From the NCBI GenBank assembly GCA_934047225.1, contig OW204000.1:19052001-19116000 (forward strand): a stretch of 64,000 nucleotides of DNA, read 5' to 3'. The DNA comes from Ypsolopha sequella (taxonomy: Eukaryota; Arthropoda; Insecta; Lepidoptera; Ypsolophidae). Below, piece by piece: positions 12,645 to 22,377 of the stretch; position 1 is the first letter of the stretch; every line of letters starts with the position of its first letter. Made by a program: the position numbers and the translations under genes. Under the pieces are notes generated by a model. It worked only from the letters and a program-made list of their open reading frames with translations, was not told the DNA's origin and did no database searches.

Positions 12645-13756
12645 AATCTGACAAATTGTGATAGCATACAATACATACTTCAAAAATATCTATTTAGATT
12701 TGTTTTAACAATACCTAAATTTCTGGTTACGGAAATTTTCATAGCTATTTTAGTTAAATTTGTAATAATTTAAAACTGACTTTATCAATTTTCTCCGATT
12801 CCGTCCCTCTCGCACAACAGGTCTTTCCACCTGGAGTAACGGAGACCTTTGCATAGACGATATATCACCTTAATGACAGAGTTCAATCTCTTGCGAAAGA
12901 GTTTTTAAACAGTTTTGATAACAGAGGTGGTAGACTTCTAGGTCTGTTGGTACGAAGTGACTTCATTTGCAGTCAGGTTTTGGTACAAGAATTATTTCAG
13001 AAACCTCCCAATACAATGGGAGATATACAAGATATTATTAAACAGCATGGTAAGGAAGACATTTGCCTTCCTTAGGAGCATACAATATAACATAGTACTT
13101 TTTTCTTCATCAGGTCCTCTAAAAAGGCCGTTTTGCATGAATCACATTATGATTCTGTTCTAATGCCATCTCTTTTGCACGCGTGAAAAAACTCTGACTC
13201 TATCCTACTTTTAAATCATTTTATAATTCACCCATATCGGCCTTTTTAGATCCCCAGTTCATATCCAGGTGCCTTGTTATTTTCCGGGCTTTTTATCATA
13301 AATTCCCCCTCGCACTTGACCGGTATTTTTCACACTATGGGCTTACACTTAGCCACTAACACGTCTGATAGAAAGTTCGATGAGACCTAGGACAAAGTGC
13401 GCTCGCCCAGAAAGTGGGAGAGTAAAAGAAATCAGGCGAAGCGTTAATCAGTCTGTTCAGCGACTTCCCCAAATTTACGGAGGTCGCTAACAGACGAATG
13501 ACTGATACCATGCTTTGCAGCTGTAACCACACTCCTAGTATGGCGTGACGTCATTAAGGAACACGACGAGTCGCTTGGCGGCATTGTTTCGTCATCAGGT
13601 TGTTGACAAGCCACGGCTGAAGCCTGCCCCCTGTTGAAGTGAAAGGATTTGTCAGGTACTTGGGTCTTGGTCTTATTGTCTAGGGTGCGCCTGCGTGTTT
13701 GGAGTAATCAGTAGTTTTATCTCAATCACAGTAGAGAAAAGCAAAAATATTACGTC

Positions 13757-14185
13757 TGGGCATAGACCTGTAGTTATAGACTGGTAGTTCCCATACATCA
13801 GTTTGTAGCCACAAAAAAGGTGTAAAATTCTAACGAAATCTAGATGGCGTTGCTAAATCCTCTAACGAACACGATGCTAAAAAATACCGATTGGTGACGC
13901 TAGTGGCACATTGATGTCACGCAACATAAAAATAATTCCCACTTCGATAATAAATGGCACTGAAATATTCACTGTTAGTCTTGCAACCTGAGCGCCATCT
14001 GGTTTATTACAGCCACATGTTTACTTGGTAACCGTGACAGTTTACTTGCAGCCAATTAAACAAATTATGCTTATTTGCAACACTTGGCGACACCTAGTGT
14101 CGTTAGGGCGCGTAAAAAATTTGCTACGCCTTGATGTATGGGAGTTGTCGGTCTACACGTAGTAATACTTAGTCTATGGTCTGGG
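13757..14185. mobile_element. Possible MITE with diverged terminal inverted repeats
   Basis: GGGCATAGACC then TAGTTCCCATACATCA at the left is mirrored at the right by TGATGTATGGGAGTTG then TTAGTCTATGGTCTGGGC. The body contains ATGGCG-type motifs but no open frame. The ends are diverged and no target duplication was found, so this is tentative. Confidence 0.45.
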
Positions 14186-14261
14186 CAGTGTCCTTGAAAT
14201 AACGCTCGGGAGATGCACGCATTAGGGCTGGCCACATAAATGCGCGGAAGTCAAGTTGGGT

Positions 14262-14762
14262 CTCACCACTAGGGCTTGAAATACCAGTATTTTAAAGGAA
14301 CCGGTATGGAGATGCCAATGGCAGAACCGGTATTTCTGATATACCAGTATTTTGAAGTACCGGTATTTTGAAATACCTGTACTTTTAATACCGGTATTCT
14401 CTAAATACCCGTATAAAAATACCGGTTTTCAGGCGTATACCGATTTTAAAACCGGTATTCCAGGACCAAAATACCGGTAATTTAGGGTGCGAGATACGAT
14501 CTCTCACGAAATAAAAACAAACACACAAAATGGCCGCTTGGTCCGCCAGGCGGCAAGATAAGAATCGACAAGATTGCATCATCTAACTGGTATATAGTTT
14601 CCAACGTCGTCGTCGGCTCGTCGCCCGTTCGCTCTGTCTGTAATTTACTAGACGTGGCAACGTCGCATCGCATGGTACCGGTAAGTACTGATGGCACCGG
14701 TAATGAAGTACCTTAATCAAAAATAAAAATTCTTAATACCGGTTTCAAGCCCTGCTCACCAC
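14262..14762 (+). mobile_element. hAT-type MITE with ACCGGTAT-rich interior and 8-bp TSD
   Basis: The element proper is 14270-14754 (485 bp). It is flanked by identical 8-bp duplications CTCACCAC (14262-14269 and 14755-14762). The ends are TAGGGCTTGAAAT and its counterpart TTTCAAGCCCTG, the C/T-AGGG-CTTGAA form expected for hAT. The outer parts are packed with ACCGGTATT or its variants on both strands. No transposase frame; open frames at 14385-14697 are chance. Confidence 0.85.
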
Positions 14763-14997
14763 AGATTTAGGATCCTTGTCTCACACTCTCCTACGGCGCA
14801 CCCCTGCTACCGAGGTGTATGCCGAGATTTGGACGCGTTTTGGCCGTTTTATATGAAGACATAATACTGTTACAATTCTCTGCTGTGTCTGTTCACGCCA
14901 CTCTGGGAGGTTCCTTTAATGCACCCCATTAACAATGGATAAGATCTTTGTCATTTGATGATTTGCGCGGTAAATACCTGGAACTAATGAGGTTATA

Positions 14998-15936
14998 CAA
15001 CGTGTAACAGAAAAGTGTAACCATATTTAAAGAGCTTATTCAGGCAATGGAATAGAACAACTTTTACTATGGAATAAAACCTGTATCAACCTGGGCAATG
15101 CTGCGGAGATCAAGAAAATCTTGATCAGCCAAAAGCGCTCAATAAGAATTTTAAACGGACTTCATGGACGCACATCAGCAAAAAAATACTTTAAATTAAA
15201 CAAAATCATGACAGTAATATCGCTATACTTGTATAAATCATTATTAGAAATACATAATAACAAACATAATTTTCCAAAATACATGGACCGACACAAATAT
15301 GACACCCGTAACAAAGAAAAAATTGTTTTACCGAAAACAAGACTAAGCAAAACGCAAAAACAGGGACTTTATAACAAAATTGTTATGTACAATAAATTGC
15401 CATTAGAAATAACCAGGCTTCCGCTAGCGGATTTTAAAATTAAATTAAAATTTTATTTTGAATCAAATCCGTTTTATTCAATAAATGAGTACATTGCTAA
15501 GCAATTGAATAAATGTTCATTCTCTCTTTGATATAATTATATAATCTCGTCGACAAATCATTTCCAATTATATTTAACAATTCATATTCTATTGACATAA
15601 CTTTTAAATTTAGTTTTGTAACTAATTTTAATTTAGCATATTTATTAAACCCATCTTATCATTAAGATACATACATGTAATATTTGACATGCCTCATGTA
15701 ACATTCTCTGTTATAATGGTCAATAAATGAATTACTGATTACTGATTACTGATTACTGTATCTCGAAAAAAAAAAACTTTACTTTTTCATAAAGAAATGC
15801 AATGCCGCTCGGCCGAAATGTACGGAAGGGCATATATTTTTTTTGAGATTTCAGGTTTTGCTCCATAATAAAAGTTGTTCTATACCATATACTGAATAAG
15901 CTCTTCAAATATGGTTACACCTTTCTGTTACACGTT
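14998..15936. mobile_element. Hairpin MITE split by a LINE insertion
   Basis: The left arm (14998-15081) reads ACGTGTAACAG, then GTGTAACCATATTTAAAGAG and AACAACTTTTACTATGGA. The right arm (about 15840-15936) is its inverted copy ending CTTTCTGTTACACG. An intact relative is at 40839-41060. Between the arms sits a LINE 3' fragment (15088-15755) with a likely duplicated target CTGTATC at 15081-15087 and 15756-15762. The extra 15763-15840 segment belongs to the interior of the MITE. Confidence 0.75.
15088..15757 (+). pseudogene. 5'-truncated non-LTR retrotransposon (LINE), RT C-terminal end
   Basis: An open frame runs in from the truncation point to the stop at 15529-15531 (no natural start; the TTG at 15121 is internal). 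It encodes ISQKRSIRILNGLHG, HKYDTRNK and YNKLPLEI motifs, which are the usual C-terminal end of Jockey/CR1-like LINE polymerases behind the catalytic RT domain. The 3' UTR ends in a tandem ATTACTG tail (15729-15757), the way such LINEs end. Only about 150 residues remain, so it is non-functional. A 7-bp CTGTATC duplication fits target-primed insertion into the hairpin MITE. Confidence 0.8.
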
Positions 15937-16203
15937 TAATATGATTGTTGGCTGAAACCAAGAAGCACATGCCTGAAACAATGCTTACACAGTATTTACA
16001 CCTTACCGGTATGAAGATTTTTGATAGTTACAAAGAATTATTTTGTGTTGCTTGTAATATTATAATTAGTCTGGTTTATTCGTCCAAATACTTAGTATTT
16101 TATGCAACTGTTACATAATGTATATATATTAAATATATGCAGTTGCACACAATACTCGTTATCTACGACCATGAAAAACAATTTCACGAAAAATTATAAA
16201 AAC
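15937..16203. other. No gene recognised
   Basis: AT-rich spacer, with a phrase TATGCAACTGTTACATAAT also seen near 36495. Nothing else supported. Confidence 0.4.
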
Positions 16204-16806
16204 AACACTCGTCATGATATTGTGGTGATACCTTAGCCCATGGAATTATCTAATAATGTCTGGCCAATCACAGCGCGAAATTGCGGTGCTACGATGTAAT
16301 ATAAAGAACACTCGTCATGATATTGTAGTGATACCTGTCATGCAGTGGCGTGCACAGAACTTTTTGCTGGAAAAGCAAACAATTGGTCAAGAACAACATA
16401 AAAAAAATATGAAAAAATTTAAATATCACTTTGAAAAAAAAATTTTTGTATGACGCCAGGGTAGACAATGTCTACCCTAGAGTGAAAATTTCCTATACAA
16501 ACTTTTTTTTTTCTAAGTGATATTTAAATTTTTTTATATTTTTTTTATTGTTGTTCTTGACCAATTGTTTGCTTTTATAGCAAAAAGTTCTGTGCACGCC
16601 ACTGCTGTCATGATACCTGAGCCCATGGAATTAGTATGTAGATGTCTGGCCAATCACAGCGCAGAATCACGGTACTACGATGTAATATAAAGAACACTCG
16701 TCATGATATTGTAGTGATACCTGTCATGATACCTGAGCCAATGAAATTAGTATGTAGATGTCTGGCCAATTACAGCGCAGAACTGCGGTGCTACAATATA
16801 ATATTA
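16204..16806 (+). repeat. Three-unit tandem repeat, about 105-125 bp per unit
   Basis: Each unit contains AACACTCGTCATGATATTGT, CCATGGAATTA (or variant) and GTCTGGCCAATCACAGCG. Units start near 16204, 16306 and 16691; the second is interrupted by the MITE at 16343-16604. Units 2 and 3 are closer to each other than to unit 1. Function unknown; it may be a small satellite or a repetitive interior of an element. Confidence 0.75.
16343..16604. mobile_element. hAT-type fold-back MITE, 8-bp TSD
   Basis: 262 bp flanked by exact 8-bp repeats CTGTCATG (16335-16342 and 16605-16612). It opens CAGTGGCGTGCACAGAAC and closes with the complement. The arms of about 110-120 bp pair along nearly the whole length, with the centre AGGGTAGACAATGTCTACCC itself palindromic. 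No coding capacity. Confidence 0.85.
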
Positions 16807-17014
16807 TAACATAACCACTATGGATGTTGTAATTTCTTTATTATAATAATATAATTTTACATTTACATTAGAGGTACGGTATTTTAGGGTTTCGTACCTT
16901 ATAATGGAAAACACTGAACCGTTATAGAGTTACTTTGATGCCGATCTGCCTGGTAGGGTTTCATGGCCTTTTTATCAGAAACTGCTTCAGGTATCAAGTT
17001 GGAATAACGAATAA

Positions 17015-17625
17015 TAGGTCTAATTACATATGAAATTGCTGAACTTTTCTTACAGGTCCATGAGTTCATAGTTCCTGTAATTCAATATCTATTTCCATTA
17101 TTTGCTTTTTGTTTGAAAGTTGATTTTAAGGTTTTACATCTCCGTATTAAATTTTGTTTTTATTGTCAGTTTGATAATCAAAAACAGTTCGTCCTAAATG
17201 CCATCCATTTCGATGATAAGATTCTTAACAATTCTTTACAGCTAACACTTTTCAAAAATTGAATTAATGTTGCTGTTAGCTTAATATTGCCTCATTTATA
17301 TACAAAAGAAATGATAAAATTTGGATTTGTCATTCCTAAAAAAAATGCAAAAATGCCGGTACTGAAAATTGAGTTTTATTTATTTATGTAATAAATCAAC
17401 AGCGATATGTAATAAAGATAAAACAAACAACATATAACTTAATATTAAGGTCAATTACAGATTTCAATTTTGGTTAATTTTTACATAAAATACTAGTTCT
17501 TAAACAGCAAAATTACTTAATTAACTTGAAATAACCTAACAGTTTATAAGGGAATTGGACTAAATTTATTTTAAATTTTCTTAAAATTCTCTATAGATAA
17601 CAGCAATTACATATGTAAAAACCTA
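17015..17625 (+). mobile_element. Mariner-type MITE interrupted by a nested insertion
   Basis: The left end TAGGTCTAATTACATATGAA and right end CAGCAATTACATATG are diverged forms of the family TIR, and the interior follows the 46437-46825 copy. At about 17377 the family sequence breaks into TTATTTATTTATGTAATAAA and resumes near 17572 with TTAAAATTCTCTATAG, so some 195 bp were inserted. The insert looks like a LINE tail on the minus strand. Confidence 0.65.
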
Positions 17626-17994
17626 ATATTAGTATCTATACTCTTAAACTGCTAGTAAAAAATCAAGTTGCTAAATAATAAGTTATTGCTAAAGAAGTAA
17701 AAAGGAAAAAAGAAATGGACCTTCGTACGGTGAGGCACAGACGAAAGATGGAGTGACCGAGTCCTGCATCGTGCAATTGTTCCCCAGACATGGCTGCAGA
17801 TCAGTAGCTATACCAAACAGCGCTCTGGTGTGAAGACATGTTGAAAGCACATGTGGACAAGACTGGCAAAGGAAAGACACAACTCGTAATCAATGGAGGA
17901 GGCATTTATCTGATACTGGGTGCCCAAATATTAATTCATGCATGTTGATAAATATTGTTGATAAAAATAATTAATATTATTAGGCCCGTTTAGG

Positions 17995-18387
17995 CCCGAC
18001 GGAATGACATTGATGCCGTGGAAATGTGGCAGGTCGTTGGTGTGGGATGCGACTTGTGTTGATACATTAGCCTCATCCTACTTACCAATGACCTGCTCCA
18101 AGGCGGGCGCCGCGGCGGAAGGAGCTGAAAAAAAGAAGCGGCGCAGATATGTAGCCCTGAGTACGGATTATATGTTTGCGCCCCTCGGCGTTGAGACACT
18201 CGGACCGTGGGGACCGAGTGCACATTCTCTATCAAAACGCCTGGTCGATGCCTCCGGGGACCCTCGGGCTGGGACTTACCTCGGCCAGAGAATCAGTCTG
18301 GCCATAGAACGATGTAACGCTGCCAGCCTGCTAGGTACTCTCCCGCACGACGGCAGCGACCTTGATATAATTTTTTATTTAGTTTAA
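17995..18387 (+). pseudogene. Fragment of a conserved animal TE-type ORF
   Basis: An open frame (first ATG 18004, stop 18385-18387) encodes RPDGMTLMPWKCGRSLVWDA and CVDTLASSYL, followed by a Lys/Arg-rich stretch and GVETLGPWGPSAHSLSKRL, ending in AIERCNAASLLGTLP. I recognise this block order from repetitive animal ORFs that commonly sit in or near non-LTR elements, where it usually extends well upstream. Here the upstream part is missing or disrupted; TTATTATTAG just before GCCCG could be a chance splice acceptor. GC content of the block is clearly above the surroundings. Precise element and biochemical role are not known to me. Confidence 0.55.
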
Positions 18388-18936
18388 GTTAAAATATTAT
18401 TTAGTTTTAATTTTATTATTTTTTATTGTTATGTATTTGATTTGTTTTGTGATAAATGCGCCATTAGTATTAATTTGTAATTTAATTTATATATTATTTA
18501 GTTACAAAATGTTATTTAGATACTAATACGGCTAAAATTGCAGTAAATGTTGTAGAAAACTAATTTTAAAATGAGATAAATAAATATCATAGATATTGAA
18601 TTAATTTAACCAAACCACCTATGAAACTATTTAAATAAAAATATTATAATAGTATGTTTCGCTAAAAAAATATATTTGGTATCATACTTAGCTACTCATG
18701 ATTTAATTAGGACAATGTTCTTGTATTCATAGATAATTTAATTAAATACAAGAATAAAATGCACGTTAAATAATAAATAAGTAAAAAATAATATATCGTT
18801 TTAAAACAAGTTTTTATTTAAGCCATAGAAAAAACGAAGAAAATGAGTTTAGAACGCTGAAACTAATTTAATATTTTATGTTGAATTATTTGTTTTCAAA
18901 AAGCTTGTCGCATGAAATGTCCATAAAAGTAGGTGC
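18388..18936. other. Very AT-rich stretch, no gene
   Basis: Low-complexity AT sequence after the stop of the preceding fragment. Several AATAAA words are present but none can be tied to a transcript. Confidence 0.45.
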
Positions 18937-18938
18937 AG

Positions 18939-19072
18939 TACTACAAGGATCTTAAAGCGCGTGGATTGGTTGTGTCTAAAATTGGAACTAACGCCGCTAC
19001 CATACTCCTTGTTTCGCAGCTGCGCCCCCCTGTCACTGTCATCCACGCGCCATCAGATCCTTGTAGCACTGT
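18939..19072. mobile_element. Short MITE with CAGTRCTACAAGG ends
   Basis: CAGTACTACAAGGATCT at the left and AGATCCTTGTAGCACTG at the right are inverted, followed internally by a second inverted block GCGCGTGGA / TCCACGCGC. Flanks read TAGGTG and TAGGTA, so a 5-bp duplication TAGGT is possible. No coding. The CAGTG/CACTG terminus fits hAT or CACTA/Chapaev-like elements. Confidence 0.6.
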
Positions 19073-19728
19073 AGGTAATCGTAACAATGAATTAGTAAAA
19101 TTGCTAAATAAATCAAGGGTATCATTTTATCAATGCATTTTCAATGACCGAGTACATAATATTTTTTTCCTAAAATGGTAGATCTGTCACCTAAATTGAA
19201 TCACCAAATAATATCAAAACTAATCTAATCAGTGACAAATCTAAATTTAGGTGACAGAAAATATAGTCCCCATAAATTACATACAATATGTATTACATTG
19301 TACAGAAACCTTGTACGGAACGCTCTCTGGGTACATGCCCTACTCGTCTTTTTCGTAGTATAAGAAGCTAAGTTTGTTTTAGAATTGGCATCCTCAGATG
19401 CGATGAAAGATACAAAACATATGTTGATGTTTGAAGACAACGCAAAGTAGAGACTCGCTGTTCAAACCTGCATTGCATACAACGCGCTTCCTTCCTTCGC
19501 CAATTTAAAATGACATCCATAGGATCAACCTTTGAAATATTGAAATATATCCTTTATCGGATTAGAAACAAAGCAGGTTTTTCGTTTCCGCATGTAGGAT
19601 TCAATAATATCTCAGTCAGGTAGTACATAAATTACTAAAGCACTCGCTCTTTTCCTTGTTTTGCGTAAATTACGAGGGCCATCTATTTTTTAGGTTTACA
19701 AATTTTTAATGCGGATATGGCAAATAAT

Positions 19729-20122
19729 AATAGTAGTTTATGCTACAAGGGCGAAAAGGAATAAATTACGAGTACGATTTAAAACACGAGCGTAGCGAGT
19801 GTTTTAAACGAAACCGAGTAATTTATTGCTTTTACGCCCGTGTATCATACTACGTTTTTCAATGCATAGTGTGAGGAAATGAAAACAAATATAATCTTGT
19901 GAACTTTCAATTATGATTGGCTCAAAAGGATTGTATCCAGAGCCGTTAAACAGTGGGAAAAAAAGTATAACATCTATGGTACACAGGAAAGGCTGCAGGT
20001 TAGCCAACCATTGCAAACAAATTAAAAAAATAATAATAATAAAGCCCTAGGGCAAAATAATCGACTTTCTGTTCGGTTTTGATGCATAAAAAGTGGGTCT
20101 TTACGAGCACATGCATTGAAAA
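19729..20122 (+). repeat. Hairpin-ended dispersed repeat, copy 1 of 5
   Basis: It runs from AATAGTAGTTTATGCTACAA to GCACATGCATTGAAAA. The first about 130 bp form an imperfect hairpin whose apex is the palindrome around AACACGAGCGTAGCGAGTGTT. The remaining about 270 bp start TTTTTCAATGCAT and end ATGCATTGAAAA, so they carry their own inverted ends. Other copies: 32163-32559 (-), 56475-56900 (+), 62125-62488 (-), 63206-63588 (-), and a fragment at 51682-51718. Short open frames inside (19804-20016) recur in copies but contain no domain. Confidence 0.8.
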
Positions 20123-20142
20123 CAAAATTAAATGGTTTTAGA

Positions 20143-20181
20143 CGCTATACTTCGACCCCTCATTGGAGTTGTCATCAGGCG
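20143..20181 (-). ncRNA. Hammerhead-ribozyme-like motif (diverged member)
   Basis: Read on the minus strand: CGC (stem I), CUGAUG, A, CAACUCC (stem II), loop AAUGA, GGGGUCG (stem II partner), AAG, UAUA, GCG (stem I partner). Stem II has one A-C mismatch and one G-U pair. The motif lies between inverted arms at 20144-20159 and 20185-20200. Compared with the canonical hammerhead core (CUGANGA, stem II, GAAA) it has CUGAUGA, but an extra C before stem II and GAAG in place of GAAA. Activity is unproven. Confidence 0.4.
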
Positions 20182-20229
20182 AAAGGGGTCGAAATATAGC
20201 ACTATCCTATCCTATTCACTATTCTAAAA

Positions 20230-20805
20230 AAAAGAGGGCCCTGATCTTTCTGGCACAACGATTCGCCTTAAATTTCTTAGGGGTTGGAGATGATGGTCTT
20301 TTCCATGTCATGGAGTGTAATTTTCTTTCTGGATCATAGCCACGTTTTATTCGTGTAAATCAAGCCAAAAAATAATCGGGATCTTGTTGTAACAGTTCCA
20401 AAGAAGCCCGAGAAATATTCAGCCTGGTTTGTTTTTGTGCATCGGTAATTGTGCATTCTGGGGACCCAACGCACGGATACTTTTTTCTTCCCCAAGCGTT
20501 CGTGTAAAATGCTATGCACACTACATCTTTATTTCTTCGGATATAAAACGGACCGAGACATGACGACCTGCTTAAAATTTTTTTTCGGCTTTTTTACCCA
20601 TTTCTTTGGTCACTACCGTTGAGGGTCATCTTTGGTGGACGTTTCATCCACGTTTAAATCTGGCGCACCAACGTACAACTGTACGTATAGTGTACAGTAG
20701 AGAATTTGCTCCTAAAGTATTCTGTAAGTCTTGTTCAACTCTTTTCGTAGTGAAATTTTTTAAGCACAGATACTTAATAAACGCGCGCATTTAATTTTTT
20801 TCCAT
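20230..20805 (-). pseudogene. Mariner-family transposase, dead copy
   Basis: Minus-strand translation from the ATG at 20805 gives the mariner start (IKYLCLK, FTTKRVEQDLQNTLG, then RFKRG), followed in another frame by LHERLGKKKVSVRWVPR and, near 20338, FGLIYTNKTW, then KLHSMTWKRPSS and KKFKANRC. These correspond in order to the helix-turn-helix region, the WVPR segment and the block that normally carries the first catalytic Asp (usually VDETW, here N in place of D). At least five in-frame stops and several frame changes are present. The C-terminal half with the other acidic residues is missing. Beside its 5' end a hAT MITE (20830-21342) has inserted. Confidence 0.8.
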
Positions 20806-20821
20806 TTTCGACAACACACTA

Positions 20822-21350
20822 CGACAGACCAGGGTTGCCAGATATCAGCTACCTCAATTCGCCTAATTTTGACTACCGAGTAGCCTAAATCGCCTAATTT
20901 TTTATTTTTTGTCAAGTAGTAGTAATTCGCCTAACATTTTGAGCTATGTAGCCTAAATTTAGCCCAAATAAAGAAGAAACGTACAGTGCAACTATAAAGT
21001 CATGAAATAAATAGGGGCGCCACTTTCTTAAAATGTGAGTTAAAATGAGTTAGAAAGATTGTTTTCTCTATGATAAACGCGTTTGTCTATCTCACTCCTA
21101 CAAATTTAGTGGATGCAAGCAGCGTGAAAGAACTGCGGACGTACTATATTACGTTTTGTTACAAGCATTTTATTTAATTATTCAATAAATTTGGAGCAAT
21201 CCTGAAATATCCTAAATCGCTTGTTCTTTTTGTCTAGGTAGCCTAAATGGCTACTGGTAGCCGATCTGATTTTTTGGTTGCCATTTGATTTGACCCCCTA
21301 GGTAGCCTAAATGGCGATAATTCGCCTAATCTGAAACCACTGCGACAGAT
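20822..21350. mobile_element. hAT-type MITE with repetitive interior
   Basis: The element is 20830-21342 (513 bp). It opens CAGGGTTGCCAGATATC and closes with the complement of CAGTGGTTTCAGATTAGG. Flanks are CGACAGAC (20822-20829) and CGACAGAT (21343-21350), 7 of 8 bases equal, as expected for an aged hAT target duplication. Inside are repeated words: TAGCCTAAAT about five times and TTCGCCTAA about four times, clustered near the two ends, which resemble transposase-binding subterminal repeats. Confidence 0.75.
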
Positions 21351-21636
21351 TGCAAACAAAATAATTCCAATAAAAAAAAAAGATAATCAAATTCTTTCCT
21401 TTTTAAATTTAACAAACATTCCAGCTTTACCAGCTAGTATTTATTTTTTTTGGTTTCAAAAGAGTTGGTACCTCAGTCTTACTTTATAGTAATTCGTATA
21501 CGTATTTGCTGTAATAGAAAAGAAAACATAAAAAATTACCTATATATTTATTATCTATAAATAACGAGTACTCGTAATACAACTACAGCTTTAAGCTTCG
21601 CGTCGTAGAATAACTCAGAGTTTTGTAAGTGTAGCA

Positions 21637-22145
21637 AAAATATAAACCACTATTTTCCACCAAAAACGCCAAGATTCAGTCACCAAGAAACGTCAAAAAT
21701 CATTGGGAAAAATGAGCGTTTTTCTCGTTGTTTTTTTTTAGTTCTTAGCTTTTCTCCAGATGGCGCTGTCCATGTCACCATAGATAAAATGTGTTTCGTA
21801 GCAATCAATGTCAAAGTGGTTTTTCATTTGTTTGTGTAAATTTTGTCTTTGATTATGTTGCTAAAGTATACGACAGTGCCATCTAGGAATCTTATTTAAC
21901 ACTAAATTTGACATAAGGAAAAACGCTTATTGGCTGTCACGTGGTTGCGCATGTGCAGCTAACTTCAGGCCACTACGAACCACCATGGTACCTATGGACT
22001 ATGGCGGTTGGTGGTGGTTTGGCACTTCAATGGTTAGTCACGCAGTCCGTATGGATTTGTTCGGTTTGTTTACTTAACTGACTTACCAAGTGACCAACGA
22101 TAGCGGAGCGTGGTGAATCTGATTGTTTTGGTAACCACACCCATT
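21637..22145 (-). repeat. Dispersed repeat interrupted by a MITE
   Basis: Inverted relative to 8160-8420, with the same blocks (TGGTGGAAAATAGTGGTTTA, ACCATGGTGGTTCGTAGTGG, GGTGTGGTTACC on the minus strand). The MITE at 21711-21931 lies between two blocks that are adjacent in the 8-kb copy. Confidence 0.65.
21711..21931 (-). mobile_element. MITE with AATGAGCGTTTTTC ends, copy 2
   Basis: Ends AATGAGCGTTTTTCTCG and GAAAAACGCTTATT. The interior matches 7010-7238 in inverted orientation. It sits inside the dispersed repeat 21637-22145, and the corresponding uninterrupted site is near 8332. The insertion adds roughly 220 bp. Confidence 0.7.
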
Positions 22146-22377
22146 ATGAGAAAAGAATTTGTTATATAGGTATCAATATGATTTCATTACTACTTGACGT
22201 TGAGTGAGATGGGTTTATCAAGTCAAGTCACGCCGGATCCTTTACAGGGTGGACGGGTGGACAGAAGGAATGCTATGTTGACAATTTTGTATAATATTAT
22301 AGAAGAGGAGCTCAAAAAATATCAAGCCGAACAATTTTAGGACACCTTTGTGTTGAATGAATGGATACACTCTCTAC

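Noticed and set aside
15800..15830. Hammerhead-like GGCCGAAATGTACGG
   Set aside because: The GAAA side is present but there is no CUGAYG with a complementary stem II upstream.
18004..18235. Minus-strand open frame opposite the conserved TE fragment
   Set aside because: It is the shadow of the recognised plus-strand coding block.
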